From Arenimonas sp. (lineage in GTDB: Bacteria; Pseudomonadota; Gammaproteobacteria; Xanthomonadales; Xanthomonadaceae), in NCBI GenBank assembly GCA_026398695.1, contig JAPLSJ010000131.1:1-64000 (forward strand): 64,000 bases of DNA, given 5' to 3'. Position 1 is the stretch's first letter, and each line of letters begins with the position of its first letter. Below are positions 1-9,655 of the stretch, piece by piece. The translations under genes and the position numbers were made by a program. Below the pieces are notes generated by a model. The model did not search any database, had not been told where the DNA came from, and saw only the letters and a list, made by a program, of their open reading frames with translations.

Positions 1-867
1 GACGAAGGCTACATGAACACCCACACCGACCTGGCCGCCAACGCCTTCAAGAACCCGGGCGACAGCACCTTCGACGGCGTGGACAACGACGGTAACGGCC
101 TCGTGGACGACGTCTTCGGCTGGGACTTCGACGGCAACAACAACAGCATCTTCGACGGCGTCGGCGACGACCACGGCACGCACGTGGCCGGCACCATCGG
201 CGGCATCGGCGGCAACGGCACCGGCGTGGCCGGCGTCTGCTGGTCGGTGAAGCTGATGAGCGCGAAGTTCCTCGGCAGCCGCGGCGGCACCACCGCCAAC
301 GCCATCAAGGCCGTGGATTACTTCACCGACCTCAAGATCGACCAGGGCCTGAACATCGTCGCGACGAACAACTCGTGGGGCGGCGGTGGCTTCTCGCAGG
401 CGCTCAGCGACGCGATCACCCGCGCCGACGCGGCCGGCATCCTGTTCATCGCTGCGGCCGGCAACAGCGGCGCCAACAACGACGCCACCGCGGCCTACCC
501 GAGCGGCTACACCAGCGCCAACGTGATCGCGGTTGCCGCGCTCACCAGCACCGGCGCGCTGGCCAGCTACTCGCAGTACGGCGCCACCACGGTGGACATC
601 GCGGCCCCGGGTTCGGGCGTCTGGTCCTCGGTGCCGGTTTCCGGCGGCAAGGGCCGTACCGCCACCATCACCTCGGGTTACGCCAGCTACAACGGCACCT
701 CGATGGCCACCCCGCACGTCACCGGCGCCGCGGCGCTGTACGCCGCCCGCAACCCGGGTGCGTCGGCCGCGCAGATCAAGGCGGCCCTGCTGGGTACCGC
801 CACGGCGACCCCGTCGGTCAACGGCAAGGTGGCCACCAACGGCCGCCTGAACGTCGAGACGTTCTGA
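1..867 (+). CDS. S8 family serine peptidase (subtilisin-like), 5' end outside window
   Basis: Frame open from base 1; motifs DDHGTHVAGTIGG (His) and NGTSMATPHVTGAAAL (Ser); the Asp-bearing N-terminus is missing. Confidence 0.93.
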   Translation, partial: DEGYMNTHTDLAANAFKNPGDSTFDGVDNDGNGLVDDVFGWDFDGNNNSIFDGVGDDHGTHVAGTIGGIGGNGTGVAGVCWSVKLMSAKFLGSRGGTTANAIKAVDYFTDLKIDQGLNIVATNNSWGGGGFSQALSDAITRADAAGILFIAAAGNSGANNDATAAYPSGYTSANVIAVAALTSTGALASYSQYGATTVDIAAPGSGVWSSVPVSGGKGRTATITSGYASYNGTSMATPHVTGAAALYAARNPGASAAQIKAALLGTATATPSVNGKVATNGRLNVETF

Positions 868-891
868 TCCTGCGGTAGTGGTTTGAAACAG

Positions 892-925
892 AAAGGCCCG
901 GCAGCAATGCCGGGCCTTTTTCTTT
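892..925 (+). terminator. Rho-independent terminator of the S8 peptidase gene
   Basis: Stem aaaggcccggc/gccgggccttt followed by a T-rich tract. Confidence 0.85.
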
Positions 926-959
926 GCCTGCCCTCGCGCCGGCGCAGCCACGAAAGCCA

Positions 960-1027
960 CGTACCAGGTACATTTTCATGCGGCGTCCGGTGTTTGCCAG
1001 AAGCCGCATGAAAATGTACCTGGTACG
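960..1027. repeat. Perfect inverted repeat, 24-bp arms, 20-bp loop (REP/MITE-like)
   Basis: cgtaccaggtacattttcatgcgg (960-983) / ccgcatgaaaatgtacctggtacg (1004-1027), exact reverse complements. Confidence 0.9.
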
Positions 1028-1032
1028 AAATC

Positions 1033-3231
1033 TCAGCTCTTGAGCAGCCCCTGCATGGCGGCAGCCGCACGGCGGTATTCCGATTCGAGCACGGCCACGG
1101 CCACGGCGGGACGCGGCAGCACGCCTTGGCGGGCACCCAGTTCGATGCGCTTGGCGGCGGCCGAAAGGGCCATGGCGCCCAGGTTGGCCGAGGCCGACTT
1201 CAGGGTGTGGGCCGGGCCCACCAGGGCCGCCATGTCGCTGCCTGCGGCGGCGGCCTCCAGGGCCTGCACGTGCTTGGGCGCGTCCTCCAGGAACAGGCGC
1301 ACCAGGCTGAGGTACTCATTGCCCATCACGGCGCGCAGCTCGTCCACCACGTCGCTGGCCAGGACCGGCGGCGGCGGCGGGGCATCGGCGCGGATCTCGG
1401 CGCTGTAGGGCTCGGGCTGCGCGTCGGGCGGCGACGCAGGCGCCATCGGACGGGCGGGCGGCAGGCCGGTCGCCAGGCCGGGCGCCGGCGCGGGCTCGCG
1501 CGGCGGGAAGGGCACGATCGGCCGCGCAGCCATGTCGGGTGACACCGGGCGCGGCGGCAGCACGGGCGGCGCGGGGCGCGGCACCGGTGCGGCCACGGCG
1601 GGCTCCTGGCGCACCGGCGGGGAAGGCATGGGGGCATCCATGCTGGTCTGCGGGCGCTGCTGCAGCCAGCGCGCGATGGTGGCCTCCAGCAGGCGCCGGT
1701 CCACCGGCTTGGACAGGTAGTCGTCCATGCCCGCGTCCAGGCACTTCTGGCGGTCGCCGGCCATGGCGTTGGCGGTCATGGCGATGATGGGCAGGCGCGA
1801 AAGGCCGGTGGCGCTCTCGTGCAGGCGCCATTCGCGCGAAGCGGTGTAGCCGTCCTTCACCGGCATCTGGCAGTCCATCAGCACCAGGTCGAGGTTGCCG
1901 CTGTACATGCGCTCGAGCGCCTTCTCGCCGTTGTCGGCGGTTTCGCAGTTCAGGCCGAGCATGCCCACCAGGCGCTGGGCCACCATCAGGTTCACGGGGT
2001 TGTCCTCCACCAGCAGCACGCGGCCGCGCAGGCGGCCCACGCGCGGCTCGGAGCCTTCGGGCTCTTCGGGCACCAGGGTGCGTTCGGGCACGTGCGGCTC
2101 GGGCTCTTCGGGCTTGCTGGCGACCGGCGTGGAGAGGAAGTTGCTGAGCCCGCTGCGCAGTTCGGTGCTGCCGATCATGCGCGACAGCAGCAGGGCATGG
2201 GGACCCTGCAGCAGCTCGTTGGCGATCGGCTCGTCGCCCTGCAGGTAGGCCACGCGCAGGTCTTCGAGCTCGGGCGTGCGGCGCAGGTTGCGGTGCAGGG
2301 CGATGGCGGTGCTGCGCACGCTGGTGAGGTCCACCAGCAGCAGGTCGAAGCTCCAGCCGCTGCCCCGGCTGATGGCGGTGCGCAGGCGGGTGAGCGTGTC
2401 CTGGGTGGTGTCGGTCTGGGTGAGGTGGGCGCCCCAGCTTGGCGCCGCCAGCGAAATGCGCTGGCGCAGCGCGGCGTCGGTGCTGAGCAGCAGCACGCGC
2501 GCGCCGTTGAGGTCGCTGCGCTGGCCCTGGATGTCGCCGGCGGCCTTGGTGAGCGGAATCTCGAACCAGAAGGTGGAGCCGCGGCCCGGCTCGGAATCCA
2601 CGCCGATGCTGCCGCCCATCAGGTCGACGATGCGCTTGCAGATCACCAGCCCCAGGCCGGTGCCGCCGTACAGGCGGGTGGTGGACGCGTCGGCCTGGCT
2701 GAAGGCGCGGAACAGCCGCGCGTCCTTGGCGATGCCGATGCCGGTGTCGCTGATCTCGAAGCGCAGCTCGTGCTGGGTGCGCGTCTCGCCGCGACGGGTG
2801 ATGCTGAGGCTCACCGAGCCGCGCTCGGTGAACTTCACCGCGTTGCTCAGCAGGTTGGTCAGCACCTGGCGCAGGCGCACCGGGTCGCCGCGCACGGCCA
2901 GGCGCACGGCCGGGTCCATCTGCAGGGTCAGGCGCAGGCCCTTGCTCTCGGCCGACTTCTCCATCAGGCGGATCACCGAGTCGAGCAGCTCGCGCAGGTT
3001 GAAGCTGGTGGTCTCGAGCTGGACCTTGTTGGCCTCGAGCTTGGAGTAGTCGAGGATGTCGTCGACGATCCGCTGCATCTGCCGCGCCGACGTGAACGCG
3101 GTGCGCACGATGTCCATCTGGTCGGGCTGCAGGCGCGAGCTCATCAGCAGGTCGAGCATCGGGATGATGCCGTTGAGCGGGGTGCGGATTTCGTGGCTCA
3201 TGGTGGCCAGGAACTCGCCCTTGGCCATCAT
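1033..3231 (-). CDS. Hybrid histidine kinase C-terminal part (HisKA-HATPase-REC-Hpt), separated from its N-terminus by an in-frame TAG
   Basis: FLATMSHEIRTPLNG H-box; TNLLSNAVKF, DTGIGIA, GGTGLGL; REC VLLVEDNPVN...LVLMDCQMPVKDG; Hpt HTLKSASANLGA. Confidence 0.9.
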   Translation of the reverse strand: MMAKGEFLATMSHEIRTPLNGIIPMLDLLMSSRLQPDQMDIVRTAFTSARQMQRIVDDILDYSKLEANKVQLETTSFNLRELLDSVIRLMEKSAESKGLRLTLQMDPAVRLAVRGDPVRLRQVLTNLLSNAVKFTERGSVSLSITRRGETRTQHELRFEISDTGIGIAKDARLFRAFSQADASTTRLYGGTGLGLVICKRIVDLMGGSIGVDSEPGRGSTFWFEIPLTKAAGDIQGQRSDLNGARVLLLSTDAALRQRISLAAPSWGAHLTQTDTTQDTLTRLRTAISRGSGWSFDLLLVDLTSVRSTAIALHRNLRRTPELEDLRVAYLQGDEPIANELLQGPHALLLSRMIGSTELRSGLSNFLSTPVASKPEEPEPHVPERTLVPEEPEGSEPRVGRLRGRVLLVEDNPVNLMVAQRLVGMLGLNCETADNGEKALERMYSGNLDLVLMDCQMPVKDGYTASREWRLHESATGLSRLPIIAMTANAMAGDRQKCLDAGMDDYLSKPVDRRLLEATIARWLQQRPQTSMDAPMPSPPVRQEPAVAAPVPRPAPPVLPPRPVSPDMAARPIVPFPPREPAPAPGLATGLPPARPMAPASPPDAQPEPYSAEIRADAPPPPPVLASDVVDELRAVMGNEYLSLVRLFLEDAPKHVQALEAAAAGSDMAALVGPAHTLKSASANLGAMALSAAAKRIELGARQGVLPRPAVAVAVLESEYRRAAAAMQGLLKS

Positions 3232-3237
3232 GGCCGA

Positions 3238-3567
3238 CTAGGCGGCCTGCTTGGCCTCGGTCAGCTCGCGCTCCAGGCGGCGGTGCAGGGCCAGCTCTTC
3301 CTGCAGCGCGTTCACTTCGCGGGACTGCTCGCCGGTCTGCTGCGCGGCCTGCTCCAGCGCGCGGTTGCGCAGGTGGAAGGCGCGCCACAGGCCGGCGATG
3401 CCCGACACGGCCAGCAGCGAGGCGGTCAGCGCGAGCGCCTGCCACAGCCAGTTGTCGCTGAAGCTGCCCATGGCCGTGGCGATGGTGGCGCCGGCCGCGC
3501 CGGCCAGGGCCAGCCAGCGGACGATCAGGGCGTCGTTGGGTTTGGGGTTTTCTGGAAGCGTGGTCAT
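3238..3567 (-). CDS. Hybrid histidine kinase N-terminal part (membrane segments + coiled coil)
   Basis: MTTLPENPKPNDALIVRWLALAGAAGATIATAMG...LERELTEAKQAA*; start overlaps the upstream stop (ATGA); in frame with 1033-3231. Confidence 0.75.
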   Translation of the reverse strand: MTTLPENPKPNDALIVRWLALAGAAGATIATAMGSFSDNWLWQALALTASLLAVSGIAGLWRAFHLRNRALEQAAQQTGEQSREVNALQEELALHRRLERELTEAKQAA

Positions 3568-6281
3568 AGGACCGCCTGCTGGAAATCGAAGTCCATGCCA
3601 CGATCGGCTTGTTGCACCAGGTTGCCCTGGATGAAGTCGATGCCGCTCATCCACAGGGTGGCCGCCGACTGCGCGTCCTCGACGCCGTGGCCGATCACTT
3701 CCAGCCCGCGGCGGTGCGACTTGTCGATCAGCACCTTCAGCTCGTCGCGCAGCGACGGCGACAGGGCGCTGGCGGTGTACTTGCGCGCCAGCTTCACGAA
3801 GCTCAGCGGCAGCTGGTCGAACAGCGCATCGATGTTGGGCCCGGACTCGAACTGGCTCAGGCAGAACTGCGCCCCGTCGTCGACCATCGCGTCGCAGAAC
3901 TGGTGCACGGTGGCGGCATGCACAGCGGCGTCCTCGAGCCGCAGCTCGATCACCAGCGACGAGCCCGGCACGTCGTGGGCGCGGAGCTCGGCCTTGAGCC
4001 ACGTGGCCTGGGACGGGTCGGCCAGCGTCAGCGGCGACTGGGTGACGAACAGGCGCAGCGGCCGGCCTTCGGCGCGGCGGTCGCGGATGAGTTCGAGCGA
4101 GGCCTTGAGCACCCAGCGGTCGATGTCGACGATGAAATCGCCGCGTTCGGCCAGCGGGATCACCTCGGCGGCCGGCAGCAGCTTGCCGTCGGCGCCGCGC
4201 AGGCGCAGCAGCACCTGGTACTGCGAGTCGTCGCTGCCGGCCACGGCCACCACGGGCTGGTAGATCAGCTCGAGGTTGTTGAGCGCGATCGCCTCGCGGA
4301 TCTGGTTCACCAGCGAGGCCTCGCGCGCGGCCTCGGTGGGCTTCACGGGCTCGTAGCGCTTGAAGCCGCGGTCGTTGGTGCGGGCTTCGCGCGCCATGCG
4401 TTCGGCCGCGTTGAGCAGATCGGCGGCCTCGTCGAAGCGGTGCCTGAGCGCGCAGATGCCCACCGACACGCGCAGCCGCAGGGGATGGCCCTGCACGTTG
4501 AACGGATGCTGCACCAGGGCGCCGCGCAGCTGGGTGGCCAGGGCTTCCAGGCCGGCGTCGTCGCGCTCATGGTCGAGGATCAGGTAGCTGCCGTCGCCGA
4601 AGCGGCCGGCGGCGGTCGGGCTGGCAGCGTCGGCCAGCAGCTTGCCCACGTTGGCCAGCAGCTGCTCAAGCGCCGTCAGGCCGAGGCGGTCGCGCAGCAG
4701 GTTCACGCTTTCGATTTCCAGGAACAGCACGCCGCCCGGGCTGCGCTCGCTGGCGTCGGCCAGCAGCGCATCGAGCGATTCGAGCAGCTCGTCGCGGCTG
4801 AAGAGGCCGGTTTCATGGTCCTTGCCGCGGCGGCGCTGGCGGCGTGATTCCAGCGCACGGTGGCGCGACACGCGGTTCTTCACCGAGGCGATCAGGTACT
4901 TGGGGCGCACGGGCTTGGACAGGAAGTCGTCGCCGCCGGCCTCGAGCGCGTCGAAGTGGCGGTCTTCGTCCGATTCGCCCGACAGGAACACGATGGGCGT
5001 GTGCAGGAACGGGTCCTGGTCGCGGATCAGCACGGTCAGCTCGATGCCGTTGGCATTGGGCATGTGCAGGTCCATCAGGATCAGGTCGGGCTGGAACTGG
5101 TGCAGGGACTCCAGCACGTCCAGCGGCTCGAGCACCACGCGCGTTTCCATGCCGGCATTGCGCAGGATGCCTTCGGCGAAAAGCGCCTGGCTGCGGTCGT
5201 CCTCGACGATCAGGATGCGGTACGGCGCCTCGCTGCCGGGGTCGAGCAGCAGCGACAGGCGGCGAAGCACGTCCGAGGCGCCATTCGGGTCCACCACCAG
5301 CGAGTCCACGCCGGCGCGGCTGGCGGTGAGGCGCAGGTTGATGTCGTCGGCCTGCGACAGCGCCACCAGCAGCAGGCGCTGCTTGCTGCGTTCGCGGGTG
5401 TCGCGCACGGCCTGGCCGATGGACTCGAGCTGGTCGCTGAACGCGGCGTCCACCAGCGTGAGGTGCGCAGGCAGCGCACCCAGCAGTTCGCGCAGTTCTT
5501 CCGCGGATTCCAGCAGCTCCACTTCGTAGCCCAGCGCCTCCATGCGCTGGTCGAGCTCCAGCGACAGCGGGCCGTGGTCGGTGAGGTGGTAGACGCGGAT
5601 GCCGGCGCCGACCGGGGCGGCGGCCACCGGCTGCGGCTTGGGCGCCGGCGCGGTGACGCGCGTGGGCGGCGGTGCGGCCTTCGGTCCGGGGGCCACGTGC
5701 AGTTTGTCGGCGCTGGCAACGGCGGCCTGGGGCGGCGGCGCGGGCGTCGGCGCGGGCGGCGGAGTTGGCGCGGGCACGGGTGCTGGCGTTGGCGCGGGCG
5801 CGACGGGCTCGGCCGCGACCGGCTCGACCACCTGGGTCGGGCGGGCAGCGGGCGCATCGTCGCCCCAGCGGCGCCAGTAGTTCGGCGGTGGCGTTTCGCC
5901 GCGGCCGCCGTGGTCGGACTGGCGGGGCACGCTGGCGTCGGCGCCGGGCTCGGCGGTCATGGGCACCGCGTCGCCGATGTCCTCCACCAGGTGCCAGAGC
6001 CGCTCGCCCAGGCCGGGGTCGGGCAGGGCCTGGCGCTCGAGCGTGTCGCCCAGCAGGGCGTGCATCTGTGCGAAGTGGGTGCCGGCGGCGTCCAGCCCGT
6101 GGCGGGCACAGGCCTCGCCGAGCCAGCGCGCGTCGTGGTGCATCAGGGACAGGCCGTTGATGTCCCAGCCTTCCTGCAGGAACCGGTGCAAGCGCCGGCC
6201 AATCATCTCCACGCGCCTGGGCAGCAGGCGAAGGAAGGCGTGGCGGTGTTCGGCGAGTCTGGACTCGTCGTGCGGATTCAT
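3564..6281 (-). CDS. Response regulator with Hpt-like N-terminus, REC, degenerate GGDEF and EAL domains
   Basis: ILIVEDDRSQ...LILMDLHMPNANG (REC); RFGDGSYLIL at the GGDEF site; YQPVVAVAGSDDSQYQVLLRL at the EAL site. Confidence 0.85.
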   Translation of the reverse strand: MNPHDESRLAEHRHAFLRLLPRRVEMIGRRLHRFLQEGWDINGLSLMHHDARWLGEACARHGLDAAGTHFAQMHALLGDTLERQALPDPGLGERLWHLVEDIGDAVPMTAEPGADASVPRQSDHGGRGETPPPNYWRRWGDDAPAARPTQVVEPVAAEPVAPAPTPAPVPAPTPPPAPTPAPPPQAAVASADKLHVAPGPKAAPPPTRVTAPAPKPQPVAAAPVGAGIRVYHLTDHGPLSLELDQRMEALGYEVELLESAEELRELLGALPAHLTLVDAAFSDQLESIGQAVRDTRERSKQRLLLVALSQADDINLRLTASRAGVDSLVVDPNGASDVLRRLSLLLDPGSEAPYRILIVEDDRSQALFAEGILRNAGMETRVVLEPLDVLESLHQFQPDLILMDLHMPNANGIELTVLIRDQDPFLHTPIVFLSGESDEDRHFDALEAGGDDFLSKPVRPKYLIASVKNRVSRHRALESRRQRRRGKDHETGLFSRDELLESLDALLADASERSPGGVLFLEIESVNLLRDRLGLTALEQLLANVGKLLADAASPTAAGRFGDGSYLILDHERDDAGLEALATQLRGALVQHPFNVQGHPLRLRVSVGICALRHRFDEAADLLNAAERMAREARTNDRGFKRYEPVKPTEAAREASLVNQIREAIALNNLELIYQPVVAVAGSDDSQYQVLLRLRGADGKLLPAAEVIPLAERGDFIVDIDRWVLKASLELIRDRRAEGRPLRLFVTQSPLTLADPSQATWLKAELRAHDVPGSSLVIELRLEDAAVHAATVHQFCDAMVDDGAQFCLSQFESGPNIDALFDQLPLSFVKLARKYTASALSPSLRDELKVLIDKSHRRGLEVIGHGVEDAQSAATLWMSGIDFIQGNLVQQADRGMDFDFQQAVL

Positions 6282-6400
6282 CGGAGTGCCCCCGGTTGGC
6301 CTTGGATTATGCCCCCGGGGCCCATCGCTGTCAGTCTGCCGTCGGTCATGTAGGGAGGCTAACGACGTTCGCCATAGTCAGCGGACAGTACGAGCCATCG

Positions 6401-7000
6401 TCAGGACCCCGCCCCCACGCCGCTGGGCCTGGCCGGTGAAGCGCGCCGCAGCAGCCAGCGCGCAAACAGGAAAACGCCGCCTGCAAACGCCAGCAGCACC
6501 GCCATCAGCAGCCCCAGCGCCAGCAGCGGGTGCGAGAACACCAGCGCCATCGCGCCGAGTGACGCGGCGTCCTCGCCCAGCGACGTGGTCCAGTTGGACA
6601 AGGGTTCGGGCGAGGCGTTGATCAGGGCGCGCGTGCCGGACTTCAGGGCATGGGTGGCCAGTGCGGCACCCGCGCCCATCGCCAGCGCGCCGCTGCCCAA
6701 CTGGCCGTCGTCGGACAACGTGGCCGCCGCCAGGAATGCGCCGGCCGGCACCCGGGCCAGGGTCTGCAGCAGGTCCCAGCCTGAATCCACGCCCGGGATC
6801 TTGTCGGCGCTGAACTCGACCACGGCCAGTGCGCCCGCGGTGCCCAGCACCCAGGGCGAGGTGGTGACCTGCAGCGCGGTCGGCAGGTCCACCCAGCCCA
6901 TCAGTCCGGCCAGGCCGACGCCGAATACGGTGAAGTAGGCACGCACGCCGGCCAGGCAGGCCAGGGCGAGTCCCAGGGCAAAGATGTGTGCTTCGGTCAT
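6401..7000 (-). CDS. DUF4126-like membrane protein
   Basis: MTEAHIFALGLALACLAGVRAYFTVFGVGLAGLMGWVDLP...; several hydrophobic segments. Confidence 0.7.
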   Translation of the reverse strand: MTEAHIFALGLALACLAGVRAYFTVFGVGLAGLMGWVDLPTALQVTTSPWVLGTAGALAVVEFSADKIPGVDSGWDLLQTLARVPAGAFLAAATLSDDGQLGSGALAMGAGAALATHALKSGTRALINASPEPLSNWTTSLGEDAASLGAMALVFSHPLLALGLLMAVLLAFAGGVFLFARWLLRRASPARPSGVGAGS

Positions 7001-7115
7001 GACGGGCTCCCGGAGGGTGATGCAGTTCACAGTATAGTGACGCGGTGCCTTGACGCTGGCCCCGCTGCCCGGCCTCATTCACGATCCCCTCACTTCCCCG
7101 GCCCCCGCCGTACCG

Positions 7116-7847
7116 ATGAGCACCCCCGTCCCCGACAAGCCCCGCTTCGTGATCGTGCCGCACCGGCCGCACGCGCGCGTGCTGCTGGTGGCCGGCCTGG
7201 TGCTTTGGCTGGTCAGCCTGGTGGCGGTGTATTCCTGGGCCACCCTGCGCGCCGCGCCCGGCCTGGCCAAGGCGCAGGAAAGCCTGGTGGTGAACACCAA
7301 GCGCGCCGCACAGGCCGAGGCGCTGGTGAAGCAGCTGCGGCAGACGGTGTCCACCCTGCGCCGCAGCGACCAGATCAGCCGGAGTGCGAATACCGAGCTG
7401 CAGGCCAGCTTGGCCGAGCGCGAAGAGGAAGTGTCGGGCCTGCGCGCCGACGTTGCCTTCTACGAGCGCCTGGTCGGCGCCACCGGCCAGCGCCGCGGCC
7501 TGTCCGTGCACGAGGCGCTCTTCACGCCCGAGGAAGGCGGCACCTGGCGCTACACCGTCACCCTCACCCAGAACCTCAACCGCGGCGCCATCAGCAAGGG
7601 CGAGGCGCGGGTGTCGGTGGAAGGCGTCAGCGACGGCCGCCTGCGCAGCCTGCGCTGGGAAGATCTACTCCAGAAGCCGGGTGCACCCGGACAGCCGTTC
7701 TCGTTCCGCTATTTCCAGCAGCTCGAAGGCAGCGTCGTGCTGCCCGAGGGCTTCACCCCCCAACGCGTCCGCGTGCAGCTGCGCGCGGACGGCAGCACCG
7801 TGGACCAGGCCTTCCCCTGGCAGGCCGAGGCGCCACGAGGAGATTGA
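7116..7847 (+). CDS. Conserved membrane-anchored coiled-coil protein (DUF6776-like)
   Basis: Single TM then coiled coil; followed directly by a bactofilin gene. Confidence 0.6.
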   Translation: MSTPVPDKPRFVIVPHRPHARVLLVAGLVLWLVSLVAVYSWATLRAAPGLAKAQESLVVNTKRAAQAEALVKQLRQTVSTLRRSDQISRSANTELQASLAEREEEVSGLRADVAFYERLVGATGQRRGLSVHEALFTPEEGGTWRYTVTLTQNLNRGAISKGEARVSVEGVSDGRLRSLRWEDLLQKPGAPGQPFSFRYFQQLEGSVVLPEGFTPQRVRVQLRADGSTVDQAFPWQAEAPRGD

Positions 7848-7848
7848 A

Positions 7849-8301
7849 ATGCTAGGCATGGGCGACAAGAAGAAATCCCCCCGCAGCGGCGGCCACGCCG
7901 TGGAAACCCTCATCGGCCCGCACGCGGTCATCCGCGGCGACATCAGCTTTTCCGGCGGCCTGTACGTCGAGGGCACCATCCACGGCAAGGTGAGCGCCGA
8001 CGACGGCTCGGCCGCCGTGCTCACCATCGCCGAGAACGGCCACATCGAAGGCGAGGTGCGCGCACCCGTGGTGGTCATCAGCGGCCGCATGACCGGCGAC
8101 GTGCATGCCGGCGAGCGCATCGAGCTGGCCGCGCACGCCCGGGTGAACGGCAACATCCACTACAAGGTGGTCGAAATGGCCGCCGGCGCCATGATCACGG
8201 GCCGCCTGATCCACGCCGACGCGCCGCTGGCCCAGCTCACCGGTCCGGACGCACCGGCCGCGCCGCGCGTGAAGACCAAGGCCGAAGTGCAGGAAGCTTG
8301 A
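7849..8301 (+). CDS. Bactofilin (polymer-forming cytoskeletal protein)
   Basis: [29 protein letters not shown]... beta-helical repeats. Confidence 0.9.
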   Translation: MLGMGDKKKSPRSGGHAVETLIGPHAVIRGDISFSGGLYVEGTIHGKVSADDGSAAVLTIAENGHIEGEVRAPVVVISGRMTGDVHAGERIELAAHARVNGNIHYKVVEMAAGAMITGRLIHADAPLAQLTGPDAPAAPRVKTKAEVQEA

Positions 8302-8333
8302 ATCCCGCCGCCGGAGCGCCCATCTTGGCGGGC

Positions 8334-8693
8334 ATGGAAATGCATCCCAGCTACCAGCAACTCGACGCTCCGCTCGAGTTCACGTCCGCCGCGGCCGCCA
8401 AGGTCGCGGCGCTCATCGCCGAAGAAGGCAACCCGGGCCTCAAGCTGCGCGTGTTCATCAGCGGCGGCGGCTGCTCGGGCTTCCAGTACGGCTTCGAGTT
8501 CGACGAACAGCAGTCCGAGGACGACCTGGCGCTCAGCCGGGACGGCGTCACCCTGCTGGTCGACCCGCTCAGCCTGCAGTACCTGATGGGCGCCGAGGTC
8601 GACTACCGCGAAAGCCTGCAGGGCGCGCAGTTCGTCATCCGCAACCCCAACGCCAAGACCACCTGCGGCTGCGGCAGCAGCTTCTCGGCCTGA
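8334..8693 (+). CDS. erpA: Iron-sulfur cluster insertion protein ErpA
   Basis: A-type carrier motifs [12 protein letters not shown] and TTCGCGSSF. Confidence 0.92.
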   Translation: MEMHPSYQQLDAPLEFTSAAAAKVAALIAEEGNPGLKLRVFISGGGCSGFQYGFEFDEQQSEDDLALSRDGVTLLVDPLSLQYLMGAEVDYRESLQGAQFVIRNPNAKTTCGCGSSFSA

Positions 8694-8700
8694 GCCCGGC

Positions 8701-9615
8701 ATGGGCAGCACGCCGCCGGGCTACGCCTTCCGCGGTCCGGGGCTGGACCGTTCCGAACTGATGCGCGAGCGCCCGGACGACCTCCGGGTGCGCTGGGCCC
8801 GTGCCCGCGTGCTGGTGGTGGACAGCGACGGCAATGCCCGGTTCCCGGGCAGCGCCGAAGCGCCGGAATTCCTGTTCGGCGCGCAGCTGATGGAAGAGAT
8901 GCCCGAGGCCGCCAGCTTCCTCGGCCTGTCCGACGACGGGGCGTGGTTCGCGCTGCCGCATGAAGTCCTGCCCGAGCCACTGCCGGGCCGCCTGGACCTG
9001 CGCTCGGCCGCGCACCTGTGGCCGGCGCTGGACGCCGCCGCCCTGGCCCAGGCGCGCGCCCTGCTGCACTGGCAGCAGCGCAACCGGTTCTGCGGCGGCT
9101 GCGGCCACGCCCTGGCCCTGTGCAAGAGCGGCTACTGCGCCCGCTGCGGCCAATGCGGCCTGGAACACTACCCGCGCACCGACCCGGCGGTGATCGTCGC
9201 GGTGAGCGACGGCGAGCGCCTGCTGCTGGGCCGCCAGGCCAGCTGGCCGGCCAAGCGCTGGAGCGTGCTGGCCGGCTTCGTCGAGCCCGGCGAATCGCTG
9301 GAACAGGCCGTGGCCCGCGAAGTGATGGAAGAGGCCGGCGTGCCGGTGCTGGAAAGCACCTACGCCGCCTCGCAGCCGTGGCCGTTCCCGGCCGCGCTGA
9401 TGGTGGGCTTCCATGCCCAGGCGCTGCCGCTGGAGCCCTCTGTGGGCGACGAACTCGAGCAGGCGCGCTGGTTCAGCGTGGCCGACATCGACGCCGCCGT
9501 GGCCTCGGGCGAGCTGCAGCTGTCGCCCCGGATGTCGATCGCGCGCTGGCTGATCGACGACTGGATGGCCGAGGCCCGCGGCCGCGAGGGCGACGGCTAC
9601 CAGCCGTTGGGCTGA
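8701..9615 (+). CDS. nudC: NAD(+) diphosphatase (NADH pyrophosphatase)
   Basis: CGGCGHALALCKSGYCARCGQC zinc ribbon; Nudix box GFVEPGESLEQAVAREVMEEAGV. Confidence 0.92.
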   Translation: MGSTPPGYAFRGPGLDRSELMRERPDDLRVRWARARVLVVDSDGNARFPGSAEAPEFLFGAQLMEEMPEAASFLGLSDDGAWFALPHEVLPEPLPGRLDLRSAAHLWPALDAAALAQARALLHWQQRNRFCGGCGHALALCKSGYCARCGQCGLEHYPRTDPAVIVAVSDGERLLLGRQASWPAKRWSVLAGFVEPGESLEQAVAREVMEEAGVPVLESTYAASQPWPFPAALMVGFHAQALPLEPSVGDELEQARWFSVADIDAAVASGELQLSPRMSIARWLIDDWMAEARGREGDGYQPLG

Positions 9616-9655
9616 GGCTGTCGGGGCCGAAGGATTTCGGGGATAGAATCAGACC

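Noticed and set aside
1316-3601. Long minus-strand alternate frame ORF over the histidine kinase
   Set aside because: Arg/Pro/Ala-rich frame-shifted shadow of a convincing kinase
1819-4263. 814-aa plus-strand ORF opposite kinase and GGDEF/EAL genes
   Set aside because: Antisense shadow, low complexity, no motifs
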